Source of the DNA: a virus
Length of the DNA: 64,000 bases
Strand: one strand, 5' to 3'
IMG/VR virus record: IMGVR_UViG_3300028490_000005
Coordinates: 1-64,000 of that record
Shown here piece by piece: positions 7,533 through 15,649 of the stretch (position 1 is its first letter; every line of letters begins with the position of its first letter). The position numbers and the translations under genes were made by a program. A model generated the notes under the pieces. The model did no database searches. It saw only the letters and a program-made list of their open reading frames with translations, and was not told where the DNA came from.

Positions 7533-8699
7533 ATGACATTAGACGAAATATACGAAAAAATAGAAGACGGGTCTATGACCGTCGATGACATCAATACCAT
7601 GGACTTGTCCCACCTCAAGGGAACTAATTTAGACCACATAGAAGGTCGTTCTGCGTATTGGAATACATACCAATTGGCTCTAAAAATTTCAATTAACTCA
7701 TTATATGGTGCACTTGCAAACACTTACTTCTTATTGTTTAATAGGGACGTTGCTGCGTCAATCACAGGAAATGGTAGAATTTTCATTCAAGGTCTTGCAA
7801 ACTATATCAATGACAAACTGAAAAAAGTTCTAAAGTCAAAGAAAGATTTTGTTGTTTACGGAGACACAGATTCAGTTTACTTCACACTCGGTGATCTAGT
7901 AACTAAATTAGATGTAGACACCAATAAAGAAATTCTCGATAAATTGATTAAATTCGATAAGAAATTCCTAGACGTTTGGACCCAAGAATATATAGAAATA
8001 TACGCTGACAACTTCAATGCATTTAATAAGGATCCTATTGGTGCGAAACTTGAAAAGGTCGCGGACAAAGGTATGTTTGTTGCTAAGAAGAAATACGCTC
8101 TAAGAGCAGTTTGGGATGAAGGTGCGATTCTTTTAGATGACCCAAAAATGGCTGTAACTGGTTTAGAAATTGTTAGAAGTTCAACGCCAGCATTTTGTAG
8201 AAAACACCTCAAAGATATGGTTGATGTTATTCTAGATAACGATGCTAAATTTACAATAGATAAATTAACGGGAATTGAAGAATTATTTTTTGAAGCTCCA
8301 ATTCAGGATATAGCTAGAGTTTCTGGTATTGGTTCACTTGCGTATGAGGGTTCAATAGGTAGATACACGAAATGGAAAAATGATAAAACATTAACTGCAC
8401 CAATGAATGTCCGTGCCGCAATGAATTTTAATTTATTTGTACAAGAAACTGGATTAACTAAATACCCTCAAATATTGGATTCAGATAAAATAAAGTATGT
8501 ATTTCTCAAGAAACCAAACACATTGGGTGATGATGTTGTTGCATTCCTAGACGCTGATTTTATCACTGATTCAGGTTTGGAAAAATACATTGATAGAGAG
8601 CGTATGTGGGAAGACTTCTTTATTTCCCCAATGAAAATTATGCTTGAAGCAGTTGGGTATGATTTAAATCAAAACTTTGATATGGAGGAATGGATGTGA
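7533..8699 (+). CDS. 43B: DNA polymerase gp43, C-terminal part (motifs B and C, thumb)
   Basis: 388 residues carrying the second half of the family B polymerase. After about 50 N-terminal residues comes motif B 'NSLYGAL' near residue 54, then motif C 'YGDTDSVY' near 108 with both catalytic aspartates, the 'KKKYALRA' KxY motif, and the thumb. The last residues (FDMEEWM) align in position and character with the RB69 C-terminal peptide that binds the sliding clamp (FDMFDF). The start at 7533 is chosen because GGAG lies six bases upstream; an in-frame ATG at 7521 overlaps that ribosome site. Expression from its own promoter implies the two halves are made separately and join as proteins. Confidence 0.93.
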   Translation: MTLDEIYEKIEDGSMTVDDINTMDLSHLKGTNLDHIEGRSAYWNTYQLALKISINSLYGALANTYFLLFNRDVAASITGNGRIFIQGLANYINDKLKKVLKSKKDFVVYGDTDSVYFTLGDLVTKLDVDTNKEILDKLIKFDKKFLDVWTQEYIEIYADNFNAFNKDPIGAKLEKVADKGMFVAKKKYALRAVWDEGAILLDDPKMAVTGLEIVRSSTPAFCRKHLKDMVDVILDNDAKFTIDKLTGIEELFFEAPIQDIARVSGIGSLAYEGSIGRYTKWKNDKTLTAPMNVRAAMNFNLFVQETGLTKYPQILDSDKIKYVFLKKPNTLGDDVVAFLDADFITDSGLEKYIDRERMWEDFFISPMKIMLEAVGYDLNQNFDMEEWM

Positions 8700-8896
8700 T
8701 AACTGGAATAGCAATTGAATCGTATTTGACAGATGAAGGGAATTTTATAATTGGGAAGAGATATTTCTTCAAACGTTTTCAACCAAATTTCCTCAAAGAT
8801 GATGAATTGGTTTGGAGCACAACTGATGAATATCAACAAGATATGTCATTTACGAGCGAAAAACACATCTTAAAATATTTTAAGGAAATAGAATGA
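8690..8896 (+). CDS. Small hypothetical protein
   Basis: 68 residues overlapping the end of the polymerase gene by ten bases and the next gene by four. Aromatic-rich ('RYFFKRFQPNF'). Coupled to polymerase translation by position. No family recognised. Confidence 0.65.
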   Translation: MDVITGIAIESYLTDEGNFIIGKRYFFKRFQPNFLKDDELVWSTTDEYQQDMSFTSEKHILKYFKEIE

Positions 8897-9225
8897 CTAA
8901 GAAAGAAAAATTACAAAAGAAATTAGCAAAAATGGAAAGAAAAGAAACTAAGAAGCGTAAAAAATGGGATATGTATTTGGACGCATTTTGTAGTGATTGT
9001 GGTAGTTCTGGTGTATATTATCAATCGGTTGGGCAAGGTGCGATGGCTTATATTAATAGACTTCGATGTAATTGTACATATACACATACAAATCGTTATG
9101 AAAAGGCTCTTAATGCTACTGATATTATGGTCAAGGACTATAATAAAAAACTAAAGAAGTTCAAAGACAATCATTCTCACATCGAAAGTACATTTGGTGA
9201 TGAGTGTGGTCGTTCATGGGATTAA
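8893..9225 (+). CDS. Small Cys-containing basic protein
   Basis: 110 residues with a very Lys-rich N terminus and four cysteines in 'CSDCG' and 'RCNC', a possible zinc-binding site. Overlaps both neighbours. No family recognised. Confidence 0.7.
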   Translation: MTKKEKLQKKLAKMERKETKKRKKWDMYLDAFCSDCGSSGVYYQSVGQGAMAYINRLRCNCTYTHTNRYEKALNATDIMVKDYNKKLKKFKDNHSHIESTFGDECGRSWD

Positions 9226-9632
9226 AAAACAACAATTCTTTAATGAAATGGGTTGATCTACATGAAGTACGGTCATTCATTGAAAAAATGAATATTCCTA
9301 AAATATATAGACCATGGGGTTACTATTCAATTTTAGAGACTGGTGATAATTTCAAAGTGAAATTAATTCATGTAGATCCAGGAGAGATGACATCTTTACA
9401 GTACCATCTATATAGAACGGAATATTGGGAAGTGTTAAAAGGTGAGGCATTCATCACAAAGGGTGATGTGATATTCAACGCTTCAAGTGGGGATCTGGTA
9501 TCAATTCACGTCAAAGAGCTTCATAGGATAGAAAATAAATCGATACAAGGCATCCAACTTATAGAAATTCAAGTTGGTGAAATTTTAGAAGAAACTGATA
9601 TAATTCGCATTTCTGATAAATATGGGAGATAA
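9216..9632 (+). CDS. Cupin, mannose-6-phosphate isomerase type II / ManC C-terminal-like
   Basis: About 138 residues forming one cupin domain like the C-terminal isomerase domain of bifunctional ManC enzymes. It contains 'RPWGYY' near residue 29, the 'SLQYHLYRTEYWEVLKG' metal-site motif near 60 and a second His motif 'HVKELHRIEN' near 98. In these enzymes Gln/His/Glu/His bind the metal for fructose-6-phosphate to mannose-6-phosphate isomerisation. Next to GMD and fucose synthase it would feed GDP-mannose formation. The start is uncertain: GTG 9204, ATG 9216 and ATG 9246 are in frame and none has a strong ribosome site. Confidence 0.8.
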   Translation: MGLKNNNSLMKWVDLHEVRSFIEKMNIPKIYRPWGYYSILETGDNFKVKLIHVDPGEMTSLQYHLYRTEYWEVLKGEAFITKGDVIFNASSGDLVSIHVKELHRIENKSIQGIQLIEIQVGEILEETDIIRISDKYGR

Positions 9633-9634
9633 TA

Positions 9635-10660
9635 ATGAAAATAGCATTTATTACTGGGATCACTGGGCAAGATGGTCAATACCTTTCAGAATTATTAATT
9701 GAAAAAGGTTATGAAGTTCATGGGCTTGTTAGGTATTCTAGTTCTGAATTTGACACAGAACGTATGCACCAAGATGTGAAAATTCATTTAGGCGACATGA
9801 CCGATTCATTACGACTATTTAGTATTTTGAAAGAAGTACAACCAACTGAAATTTATAATCTTGCGGCGATGACACATGTAGGTGTGAGTTTCAACACACC
9901 AAAATATACTTCAGAAGTAAATTCAATGGGTGTGATAAATATCCTTGAATCTATTCGAGTTCTTGGGTTAAACACCAGAATATATCAGGCGTCTACATCG
10001 GAACTATTTGGTAAGGTTATGCAAGTTCCTCAAAGTGAAACGACTCCATTTTATCCAAGAAGTCCCTATGGTGTGTCTAAATTACACGCATATTGGAATA
10101 TAGTCAATTACAGAGAAGCATATGGGATATTTGCTTGTAATGGGATTTTATTTAACCATGAATCACCAATAAGAGGTGAAAACTTTGTAACCAGAAAAAT
10201 TACAAAGGCTATTGCTAAAATGTCATTGGATCAAAGTTGTGTATTAAAGTTAGGCAACCTCAACGCTGAACGCGACTGGGGACATGCAAAGGACTATGTT
10301 TATGCGATGTGGTTAATGTTACAACAACCAGAACCCGAAGATTTCGTAATTGCTTCTGGTAAAAGTCACAGTGTAAGACATTTCTTAGAAACTGCCTTCT
10401 CGGTTGTTGGTGTAAAACTTTCATTTTTAATTGATGATGGTGTAGAAGTAGGTATTGTAAATTCTAGTACCAATGACGCGTTTGTTATTGGGAGAAAAGT
10501 TGTTGAAACAGACGGTCAATTTATCAGACCGTCTGAAGTTGAAACATTATTGGGTGACCCATCAAAGGCTATAAAAATCCTTGGTTGGGAACCAGAATAT
10601 ACATTTGAAGAATTAGTAAATGAAATGATGGAGAAAGATTTAAATGAAATTAGAAAGTAA
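9635..10660 (+). CDS. gmd: GDP-mannose 4,6-dehydratase
   Basis: 341 residues, the usual length for GMD. NAD(P) Rossmann motif 'GITGQDGQYL' at residue 8, catalytic 'YGVSKLHAYW' (Tyr-x3-Lys) near 148, and the 'RDWGHAKDYV' substrate motif near 215. It converts GDP-mannose to GDP-4-keto-6-deoxymannose, the first step to GDP-fucose. It overlaps fucose synthase by 17 bases. One deviation: the usual 'NHESPRRG' appears as NHESPIRG. The region around residues 230-300 is longer and less conserved in character than the core. Confidence 0.93.
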   Translation: MKIAFITGITGQDGQYLSELLIEKGYEVHGLVRYSSSEFDTERMHQDVKIHLGDMTDSLRLFSILKEVQPTEIYNLAAMTHVGVSFNTPKYTSEVNSMGVINILESIRVLGLNTRIYQASTSELFGKVMQVPQSETTPFYPRSPYGVSKLHAYWNIVNYREAYGIFACNGILFNHESPIRGENFVTRKITKAIAKMSLDQSCVLKLGNLNAERDWGHAKDYVYAMWLMLQQPEPEDFVIASGKSHSVRHFLETAFSVVGVKLSFLIDDGVEVGIVNSSTNDAFVIGRKVVETDGQFIRPSEVETLLGDPSKAIKILGWEPEYTFEELVNEMMEKDLNEIRK

Positions 10661-11576
10661 AATTTACATAGCTGGGCATAACGGCTTAGTTGGCTCTGCG
10701 ATTAAGTCTAAATTAATAAATAACGGGTATAATAATATTATAGTTCGTACACATAATGAATTAGATTTAATGAACGCAGAAAAAGTTAGGGAGTTCTTTA
10801 AAAAGGAAAGACCAGATTACGTGTTTCTTGCCGCAGCAAAAGTGGGTGGTATATTGGCCAATTCGGAATACCCCGTTGAGTTTTTGTACAATAACTTACA
10901 AATTCAAAATAACGTGATACATAGTAGTTGGGAATTTGGGGTTAAAAAGCTATTATTTCTTGGAAGCACGTGTATCTATCCAAGAATGTGCCCTCAACCT
11001 ATGAAGGAGAGTTATTTATTAACTTCTGAATTAGAACCAACCAATGAAGCATACGCTATAGCGAAGATCGCTGGTTTGAAACTGTGTGAAAGTTTTAATA
11101 AACAACATGGTACAAATTTCGTATCAGTCATGCCAACAAACTTATATGGGATAAATGATAATTTTGATTTAAAGTCTTCACATGTTTTACCAGCATTAAT
11201 GGTAAAGATTATTGACGCCAAAAAGAACAACACTGACGTTGAAATTTGGGGAGATGGAAGTCCAATTAGGGAATTCTTATTTGTAGATGATATGGCACAA
11301 GCTTGTGTGTTTATTATGGAAACGATAAACTCTGAAGATATGCCTCACTCTTTTGTAAATATTGGTTCTTCGGAAGTGGTATCTATTGCTGAATTAGCTG
11401 AAATAATTAAAGAGGTTGTTGGGTTTAAAGGTGACTTTATTTTTGGGAGTGACACGCTTAACGGTACGCCGATAAAAATGACAGATACATCAGTGCTTTC
11501 AGAACTCGGTTGGGAAAACTCAATGAAATTAAAAGACGGAATTGAATACATATATAAAAATAGGAGTTGGGAATGA
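10644..11576 (+). CDS. fcl: GDP-L-fucose synthase
   Basis: 310 residues, as in the WcaG/Fcl family. N-terminal 'IAGHNGLVGSAI' Rossmann motif, 'LGSTCIYP' near 108, and the Tyr-x3-Lys pair in 'EAYAIAKIAG' near 135. It carries out epimerisation at C3/C5 and NADPH-dependent reduction of the GMD product to GDP-L-fucose, the donor for the fucosyltransferase at 6.7 kb. Located cytoplasmically; overlaps genes on both sides. Confidence 0.93.
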   Translation: MKLESKIYIAGHNGLVGSAIKSKLINNGYNNIIVRTHNELDLMNAEKVREFFKKERPDYVFLAAAKVGGILANSEYPVEFLYNNLQIQNNVIHSSWEFGVKKLLFLGSTCIYPRMCPQPMKESYLLTSELEPTNEAYAIAKIAGLKLCESFNKQHGTNFVSVMPTNLYGINDNFDLKSSHVLPALMVKIIDAKKNNTDVEIWGDGSPIREFLFVDDMAQACVFIMETINSEDMPHSFVNIGSSEVVSIAELAEIIKEVVGFKGDFIFGSDTLNGTPIKMTDTSVLSELGWENSMKLKDGIEYIYKNRSWE

Positions 11577-12085
11577 GATTATACACATTTACACATTACA
11601 TGCTATCACCAATAGCAAAGGGAATACAATCAGGGCACGCAACGACGGAATTATTCGTAAAATACAATGATCCTAAAGAACAAGATACTTCAATCAAAGA
11701 AATTGAAAAAGGTTTAATGGTATTTGATTGGGCAAGAGATCACAAAACCCATATAGCATTAAATGGTGGTACATCACCAGATCTTCAGGAAATAGTAGAT
11801 ATATTAACAGAAATTTGTGATTACCCATGGGCTGATTTCAATGAAGATGAATCCCTCGGTGGTTTGAGAACTAGCATCGCGATGGTTATCCCTGAGAAAA
11901 TATACACCATTGCTGAATTAGTTAGAAATAAAATTCTAATTGATGTTGAATATGGTTATAGAGTTAATTCAGAAGATGATGTAGTTATTTACGACGCTAA
12001 ATTAACTCTGAATAGATTCATTATTTCAGATAAAGATAAAAAATTGATTGACTATATTAACAACTTTAGATTAATGGGAGTTTAA
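11573..12085 (+). CDS. Conserved phage protein with 'LYTFTHYML' N terminus
   Basis: 170 residues from ATG 11573, chosen because AGGAG lies seven bases upstream. The opening 'LYTFTHYMLSPIAKGIQSGH' followed by 'ELFVKY' is a pattern I recall from conserved hypothetical proteins of large phages, sometimes likened to peptidyl-tRNA hydrolase 2. That function is not established by anything visible here. It ends one base before the next ATG, at the head of the hypermodification island. Confidence 0.75.
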   Translation: MRLYTFTHYMLSPIAKGIQSGHATTELFVKYNDPKEQDTSIKEIEKGLMVFDWARDHKTHIALNGGTSPDLQEIVDILTEICDYPWADFNEDESLGGLRTSIAMVIPEKIYTIAELVRNKILIDVEYGYRVNSEDDVVIYDAKLTLNRFIISDKDKKLIDYINNFRLMGV

Positions 12086-13264
12086 ATGAAAACAAAAGAA
12101 GCAGACATACTTTATTGTGGTGTAGACAAAGAAAAGATTAAGAACGCAAATCCGATCTTAAATGAAGAAGTCCTTGGGTATCATCACTCTTACATGACTG
12201 AACGCCATAATATTTATAAGCGTAAAGAAATTGAAAAGTTACCACAAGACGAATGGACTGAAGATGAAGTGTTTAAAAATTATAGGTTCACAAATGTCAG
12301 AAGAGAACTTGACCGTGAGTCAGTGTGGTTAATAGCTCACATTTCAGAAAATCCAAATTTTACCCTTGAAGAAAAAATACTTTGGACTATGTTATTTAGA
12401 ACTTATAATAAATCATCAACTTTCATTAAGCTCGGTTTCCCATTTGATATTGATATTTTGAAATTCGATGATTCTGATAAAGAAAACCTTAGAAAAATCA
12501 TAGAAGACGAAATAGAAAGAGACCCTAAATATGTTTGGTTCACACCCGCATTCAACACTGGTGGTCTCAAGGCTACATGGGCAATGCCTGAAACAAAGGG
12601 TATGTACGAATGTACAAGTTCAAACATAGAAGTTGAAGTTGAGACTGATGACGGTATTGAAAAGATGACTTGGCGTGAAGCTAAAGATCTTCAAAAAGAA
12701 AATCCCAATTATAATATCAAAGGTGTAGAAAAGTCTATGCCTATGCGAATGATTCACTTAATAGACTATGTCAGGAAGACAGATATAGTAGAGCGTATCA
12801 TAAATGCAGAAACTCAAGAAAAGGCTTATGATATTATCAGAGAAATTGACGGGTTTTCCAACTTCTTAGGTTATCAGATATTTGTCGACTTCACTTATAT
12901 AAAAGAATACAAGTTCAGTGAAAACGAATTTACTATTTCCGGACCAGGATGCGACAGAGGACTTGATCTTATGTTTACGGATAAAGATGGAATGGATTCT
13001 TCAGAAGCATTGTTTTGGATTAGAGATAATATTGAAGCAGAGTGGAAGAAACGGGACTTGGAATTTGACGCAGAAGTGTTATTTGACCACCTCGAGCCTG
13101 AAGACCGTTGCATTAACGTGATGATGTTGGAAAATTCATATTGTGAAATCTCAAAATTTGTCAAGGCGAAACGTGGCACAGGAAGACCTCGTAACCGTTA
13201 CCACCCCACAATTGAAAGTGATGTAATTACACCAAATGAATGTTCAATCGACGAGTGGTTATAG
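12086..13264 (+). CDS. 5-hmdU DNA kinase-type helical protein (aGPT-PPlase family)
   Basis: 392 residues. Around residue 65 it has 'YRFTNVRRELDRES', which matches the signature I know from the all-helical alpha-glutamyl/putrescinyl-thymine pyrophosphorylase superfamily, whose 5-hmdU DNA kinase branch works in phages with hypermodified thymine (SP10, phiW-14, ViI type). These proteins act on 5-hydroxymethyluracil in DNA. Here the matching P-loop kinase domain sits in a separate protein at 18.4-20.5 kb. The C terminus is a basic Gly/Arg/Pro linker followed by SIDEWL, the putative clamp-binding tail shared with polymerase. The last 28 codons occur again downstream at 14204-14290. Family assignment is from motif memory; the subfamily is less certain. 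Confidence 0.68.
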   Translation: MKTKEADILYCGVDKEKIKNANPILNEEVLGYHHSYMTERHNIYKRKEIEKLPQDEWTEDEVFKNYRFTNVRRELDRESVWLIAHISENPNFTLEEKILWTMLFRTYNKSSTFIKLGFPFDIDILKFDDSDKENLRKIIEDEIERDPKYVWFTPAFNTGGLKATWAMPETKGMYECTSSNIEVEVETDDGIEKMTWREAKDLQKENPNYNIKGVEKSMPMRMIHLIDYVRKTDIVERIINAETQEKAYDIIREIDGFSNFLGYQIFVDFTYIKEYKFSENEFTISGPGCDRGLDLMFTDKDGMDSSEALFWIRDNIEAEWKKRDLEFDAEVLFDHLEPEDRCINVMMLENSYCEISKFVKAKRGTGRPRNRYHPTIESDVITPNECSIDEWL

Positions 13265-13288
13265 TTCGAGGGGCGTTTTTGCGAACTA
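13262..13288 (+). terminator. Hairpin at the stop codon of the preceding gene
   Basis: Seven-base inverted repeat TAGTTCG / CGAACTA (13262-13268 and 13282-13288) with a 13-base loop containing five T. No T-run follows the stem, so it may be a weak terminator or a processing/insertion boundary. Confidence 0.35.
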
Positions 13289-13292
13289 AGAC

Positions 13293-13300
13293 GTTAAATA
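13293..13300 (+). promoter_or_regulatory. Late-type promoter box GTTAAATA
   Basis: GTTAAATA-CTT just upstream of the HNH endonuclease gene, one base off the ATTAAATA boxes elsewhere in this window. Confidence 0.4.
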
Positions 13301-13316
13301 CTTTTAAGGAGTATTG

Positions 13317-14075
13317 ATGATCTTAGAAAAACTAAAAGAACTTGGTATAGAAAAACCACAACAATTATCAAGGTTCTTTCAAAAGCATTATAGAACTGGG
13401 AAGATGCCAAAGGGGCGTGAAGAATATTATGAAGAATTGTTGGAAGCTACTAAATGGCTTCCGATAAATTCCTCATATACACATCGTTGGTTTGTTCTTG
13501 AAAACGGGCTTAAGGACTATCCTGAGTGTTGTGAGTGTGGTGAACCGATTATTTGGAGACCACAAGCACCAGATGATATTGACCGTGATGTTTGTGGGAA
13601 GAAATGTTCAGCTATAAAAAGACAGCGTGAATATGTTGATGTTTATAAATTGGCTGCCCAGAAAGGTCATAAGTCCAAAGACCAAAAGGTTATTGGTAAA
13701 AAGATTTCAGAAGCTCGGTTATCATGGGATGATGAGTTTAAGAAAGAATTAACCAAACGTGTTTTGAAGACAAAATATGACAAAGGGATTTATAAAACTG
13801 GTAGATATAAAACAGATTGGCAACATTATAAGTCATTAGTCATTGCAATTACGAGAAAGGTAGATGTAACGCAATTTGAAAACTCTGAAAAAAGAGGGAA
13901 ATGTGGTATTGACGGAGCTTACCAATTAGACCATAAAATTAGCATAGATGAGGGGTTCAAACTTGGTTTGCTGCCATATATTGTTGGGAACTCTGAAAAT
14001 TTACAGATGATTCCTTGGTTAGAAAATTCAAGAAAAAAGGCAAAACCATATAAAGAATGGTTAGAAGGAGCTTAA
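13317..14075 (+). CDS. HNH homing-type endonuclease
   Basis: 252 residues. A Cys-rich zinc motif ('CCECGEP', 'VCGKKC') is followed by basic helices and a C-terminal HNH core: 'YQLDHKISIDEG' then 'NSENLQMIPWLEN' and 'RKKAK', the layout of phage HNH nicking/homing enzymes. The ATG at 13317 has AAGGAG five bases upstream (a TTG at 13314 is also in frame). It lies between the intact 392-aa gene and a repeated copy of that gene's tail, which marks it as an inserted mobile gene. Confidence 0.85.
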   Translation: MILEKLKELGIEKPQQLSRFFQKHYRTGKMPKGREEYYEELLEATKWLPINSSYTHRWFVLENGLKDYPECCECGEPIIWRPQAPDDIDRDVCGKKCSAIKRQREYVDVYKLAAQKGHKSKDQKVIGKKISEARLSWDDEFKKELTKRVLKTKYDKGIYKTGRYKTDWQHYKSLVIAITRKVDVTQFENSEKRGKCGIDGAYQLDHKISIDEGFKLGLLPYIVGNSENLQMIPWLENSRKKAKPYKEWLEGA

Positions 14076-14076
14076 A

Positions 14077-14205
14077 ATGTTAAAAGAAGTTTTAGATAAA
14101 ATAAAAGAAGAAAATATTAGTGATCTTGGTAAAAAGTCATCAAAAACCGTGGATGCGAATAAACCAGTTTTAGACAAAAAGGTTAAAGAAAATGCAGATA
14201 AGTAG
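14077..14205 (+). CDS. Tiny protein with MLKEVLD N-terminal tag
   Basis: 42 residues, Lys-rich, with GGAG seven bases before the ATG. The N terminus MLKEVLDKI matches the tag shared by the small late proteins at 32.4-34.2 kb (MLKEILEK, MLREIVEG). It may therefore be a packaged head protein that arrived together with the HNH gene. Confidence 0.6.
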   Translation: MLKEVLDKIKEENISDLGKKSSKTVDANKPVLDKKVKENADK

Positions 14206-14290
14206 AGGTACGGGGCGTCCTAGAAATAGATATACCCCAACAGAAGTTCAAGTCTGTGACAATGAGTGTAGTATAGATGAGTGGTTATAG
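14204..14290 (+). pseudogene. Orphan C-terminal tail of the 5-hmdU kinase-type gene
   Basis: An open stretch with no start codon encodes 28 residues beginning RGTGRPRNRY and ending NECSIDEWL. The intact gene ends in the same way at 13180-13264 (RGTGRPRNRY ... NECSIDEWL), with divergence only in the middle. The repeated copy also keeps the overlap with the following ATG, so it is probably the original 3' end, left behind when the HNH block was inserted. Confidence 0.85.
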
Positions 14291-14693
14291 ATTAGCTGTC
14301 GTTGGCTCCAGATACTTCGATGATTTTGAATTATTTGTCAAGGTCATGGATCGTTTAAGGTTAGTTAAAGATATTAAGGCTATAATATCAGGTGGAGCAC
14401 GGGGTGCTGACGCCATGGCTGAACATTATGCCGAAGTGAATAAAATACCATTAACAGTATTTGAAGCTGAGTGGGGCAAGTACGGAAAAGGTGCTGGTTA
14501 CATTCGCAACAAAGATATATGGGATGCTTCTGACATGGGTATAGCCTTCTGGGACGGTGAATCTAAGGGAACTGAACATTCATTTGAAATTGCTAGAAAA
14601 CAAAATAAACAATTACTTATATTTAATTATAAAAAGAATAGATGGGTAAATGAAAAAGGAGAAGAAATTGAGCAAATTAGACAAAGTAATTGA
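14277..14693 (+). CDS. SLOG/DUF2493-type nucleotide-binding protein
   Basis: 138 residues with an N-terminal 'VVGSRYFDD' strand-turn and 'IISGGARGADAMAEHYA' near residue 40, the signature of DUF2493/YspA-like Rossmannoid proteins of the SLOG superfamily, which bind nucleotide ligands. A further acidic patch 'AFWDGESKGT' near 90 fits the family. Such genes are common in phages with no settled role. Its ATG lies inside the orphan tail above, showing the ancestral gene overlap. Confidence 0.8.
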   Translation: MSGYRLAVVGSRYFDDFELFVKVMDRLRLVKDIKAIISGGARGADAMAEHYAEVNKIPLTVFEAEWGKYGKGAGYIRNKDIWDASDMGIAFWDGESKGTEHSFEIARKQNKQLLIFNYKKNRWVNEKGEEIEQIRQSN

Positions 14694-14907
14694 AACGATT
14701 ATCATTGTAAGAGATGGTAAGTTGGGTGAGGAAGTTCTTCGCAACCCATACCATAGTGCATTTTTCATGAGACAAATGGTTGAGTACGGGTTAGAAGGGT
14801 TTCACATCTCAGTGAAAAGTGGTATTTCAGATGATGAAAAATCAGAGATCATACAAGAAACGATAGATACTTGGGACAATGAACCCACAGAAATTACAGA
14901 CTTATAA
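14668..14907 (+). CDS. Small helical protein
   Basis: 79 residues if started at TTG 14668, which has a perfect AAGGAG six bases upstream; an in-frame ATG at 14650 would add six Lys-rich residues and overlap the ribosome site. Soluble, acidic C terminus; no recognised domain. Confidence 0.7.
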   Translation: MSKLDKVIETIIIVRDGKLGEEVLRNPYHSAFFMRQMVEYGLEGFHISVKSGISDDEKSEIIQETIDTWDNEPTEITDL

Positions 14908-14916
14908 GGAAAAATA

Positions 14917-15594
14917 ATGAAAACAGAAAACACAGAAAAGGCGTTTGAAATATTAACATCAGAACAATTTAATGAAATACTAGATGCACAAATGGAACTG
15001 AATGTAAAATATTCAGGAGAAAATTGGGCAAAAGATATTCCTGATTCACATATGCTCGCAGCAGCATTTGCGGAACTTGGAGAACTACTTGAATCTGGAC
15101 CAAGAGTTGGGGATTCAGACCTTAATGGTTGGAAATGGTGGAGAGAGAATTTAGACAATGATGATAATAATTTGAAAGTAGAAGCAGTGGACATTATTCA
15201 CTTCACTTTCTCTTCACTTGCTAAAAAATATAACGATATTGATTTATTGAAAAAGCATTACGCTGAATGTTCTAATGCATACAGAACTTCTCCAAATGCA
15301 CAAAGTGATGGTGAATCAACTGGTGTAGTTTATGATTTACTCCTTTCACTTAGTGTGTTCACTGTCACGTGTTTAATTGAAGACTCAGAAAAAGAGCAAC
15401 TTATGGATATGATGGTATTCCTTGTTAATGGTTTGTGTAGATTTTCAAACATGACAGCTGATGAAATGTTCGAGTTATATGGAAAGAAAAATAAACTAAA
15501 TCACAAAAGAGTTGAGGGTGGGTACAAAACTGGGGACTATGAAAAAGTAGATTCAGACGGAAATGAAGATAACGTAAAACTTTTTGAAGATTAA
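14917..15594 (+). CDS. dut: Dimeric all-alpha dUTPase
   Basis: 225 residues of the dimeric, MazG-related dUTPase family known from Campylobacter, trypanosomatids and some phages. Visible motifs: 'AAAFAELGELLES' near residue 48 (metal-binding acids), 'WKWWRENLD' near 69, 'EAVDIIHFTFS' near 89, and the C-terminal 'YGKKNKLNHKRVEGGYKTGDY'. It hydrolyses dUTP/dUDP to dUMP, which keeps uracil out of DNA and supplies substrate to the dUMP-acting TS homologue at 22.5 kb. Own ribosome site (AAGG). Strong assignment. Confidence 0.88.
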   Translation: MKTENTEKAFEILTSEQFNEILDAQMELNVKYSGENWAKDIPDSHMLAAAFAELGELLESGPRVGDSDLNGWKWWRENLDNDDNNLKVEAVDIIHFTFSSLAKKYNDIDLLKKHYAECSNAYRTSPNAQSDGESTGVVYDLLLSLSVFTVTCLIEDSEKEQLMDMMVFLVNGLCRFSNMTADEMFELYGKKNKLNHKRVEGGYKTGDYEKVDSDGNEDNVKLFED

Positions 15595-15623
15595 GCTTGT
15601 TTTAAGTGAACTTACGGTATAAT
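15591..15623 (+). promoter_or_regulatory. Early promoter cassette
   Basis: Two TTAAG elements, TTACGG and TATAAT at 15618-15623; the first element includes the dUTPase stop codon. Confidence 0.8.
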
Positions 15624-15649
15624 AGAGTATATTAAAATAAAGGTTCAAA

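Noticed and set aside
14802-15194. Long reverse-strand open frames (for example opposite dUTPase, primase, AAA+ ATPase)
   Set aside because: They mirror strongly coding + strand genes, have no ribosome sites or promoters and are Ser/Phe/Leu-rich, as expected of antisense shadows.
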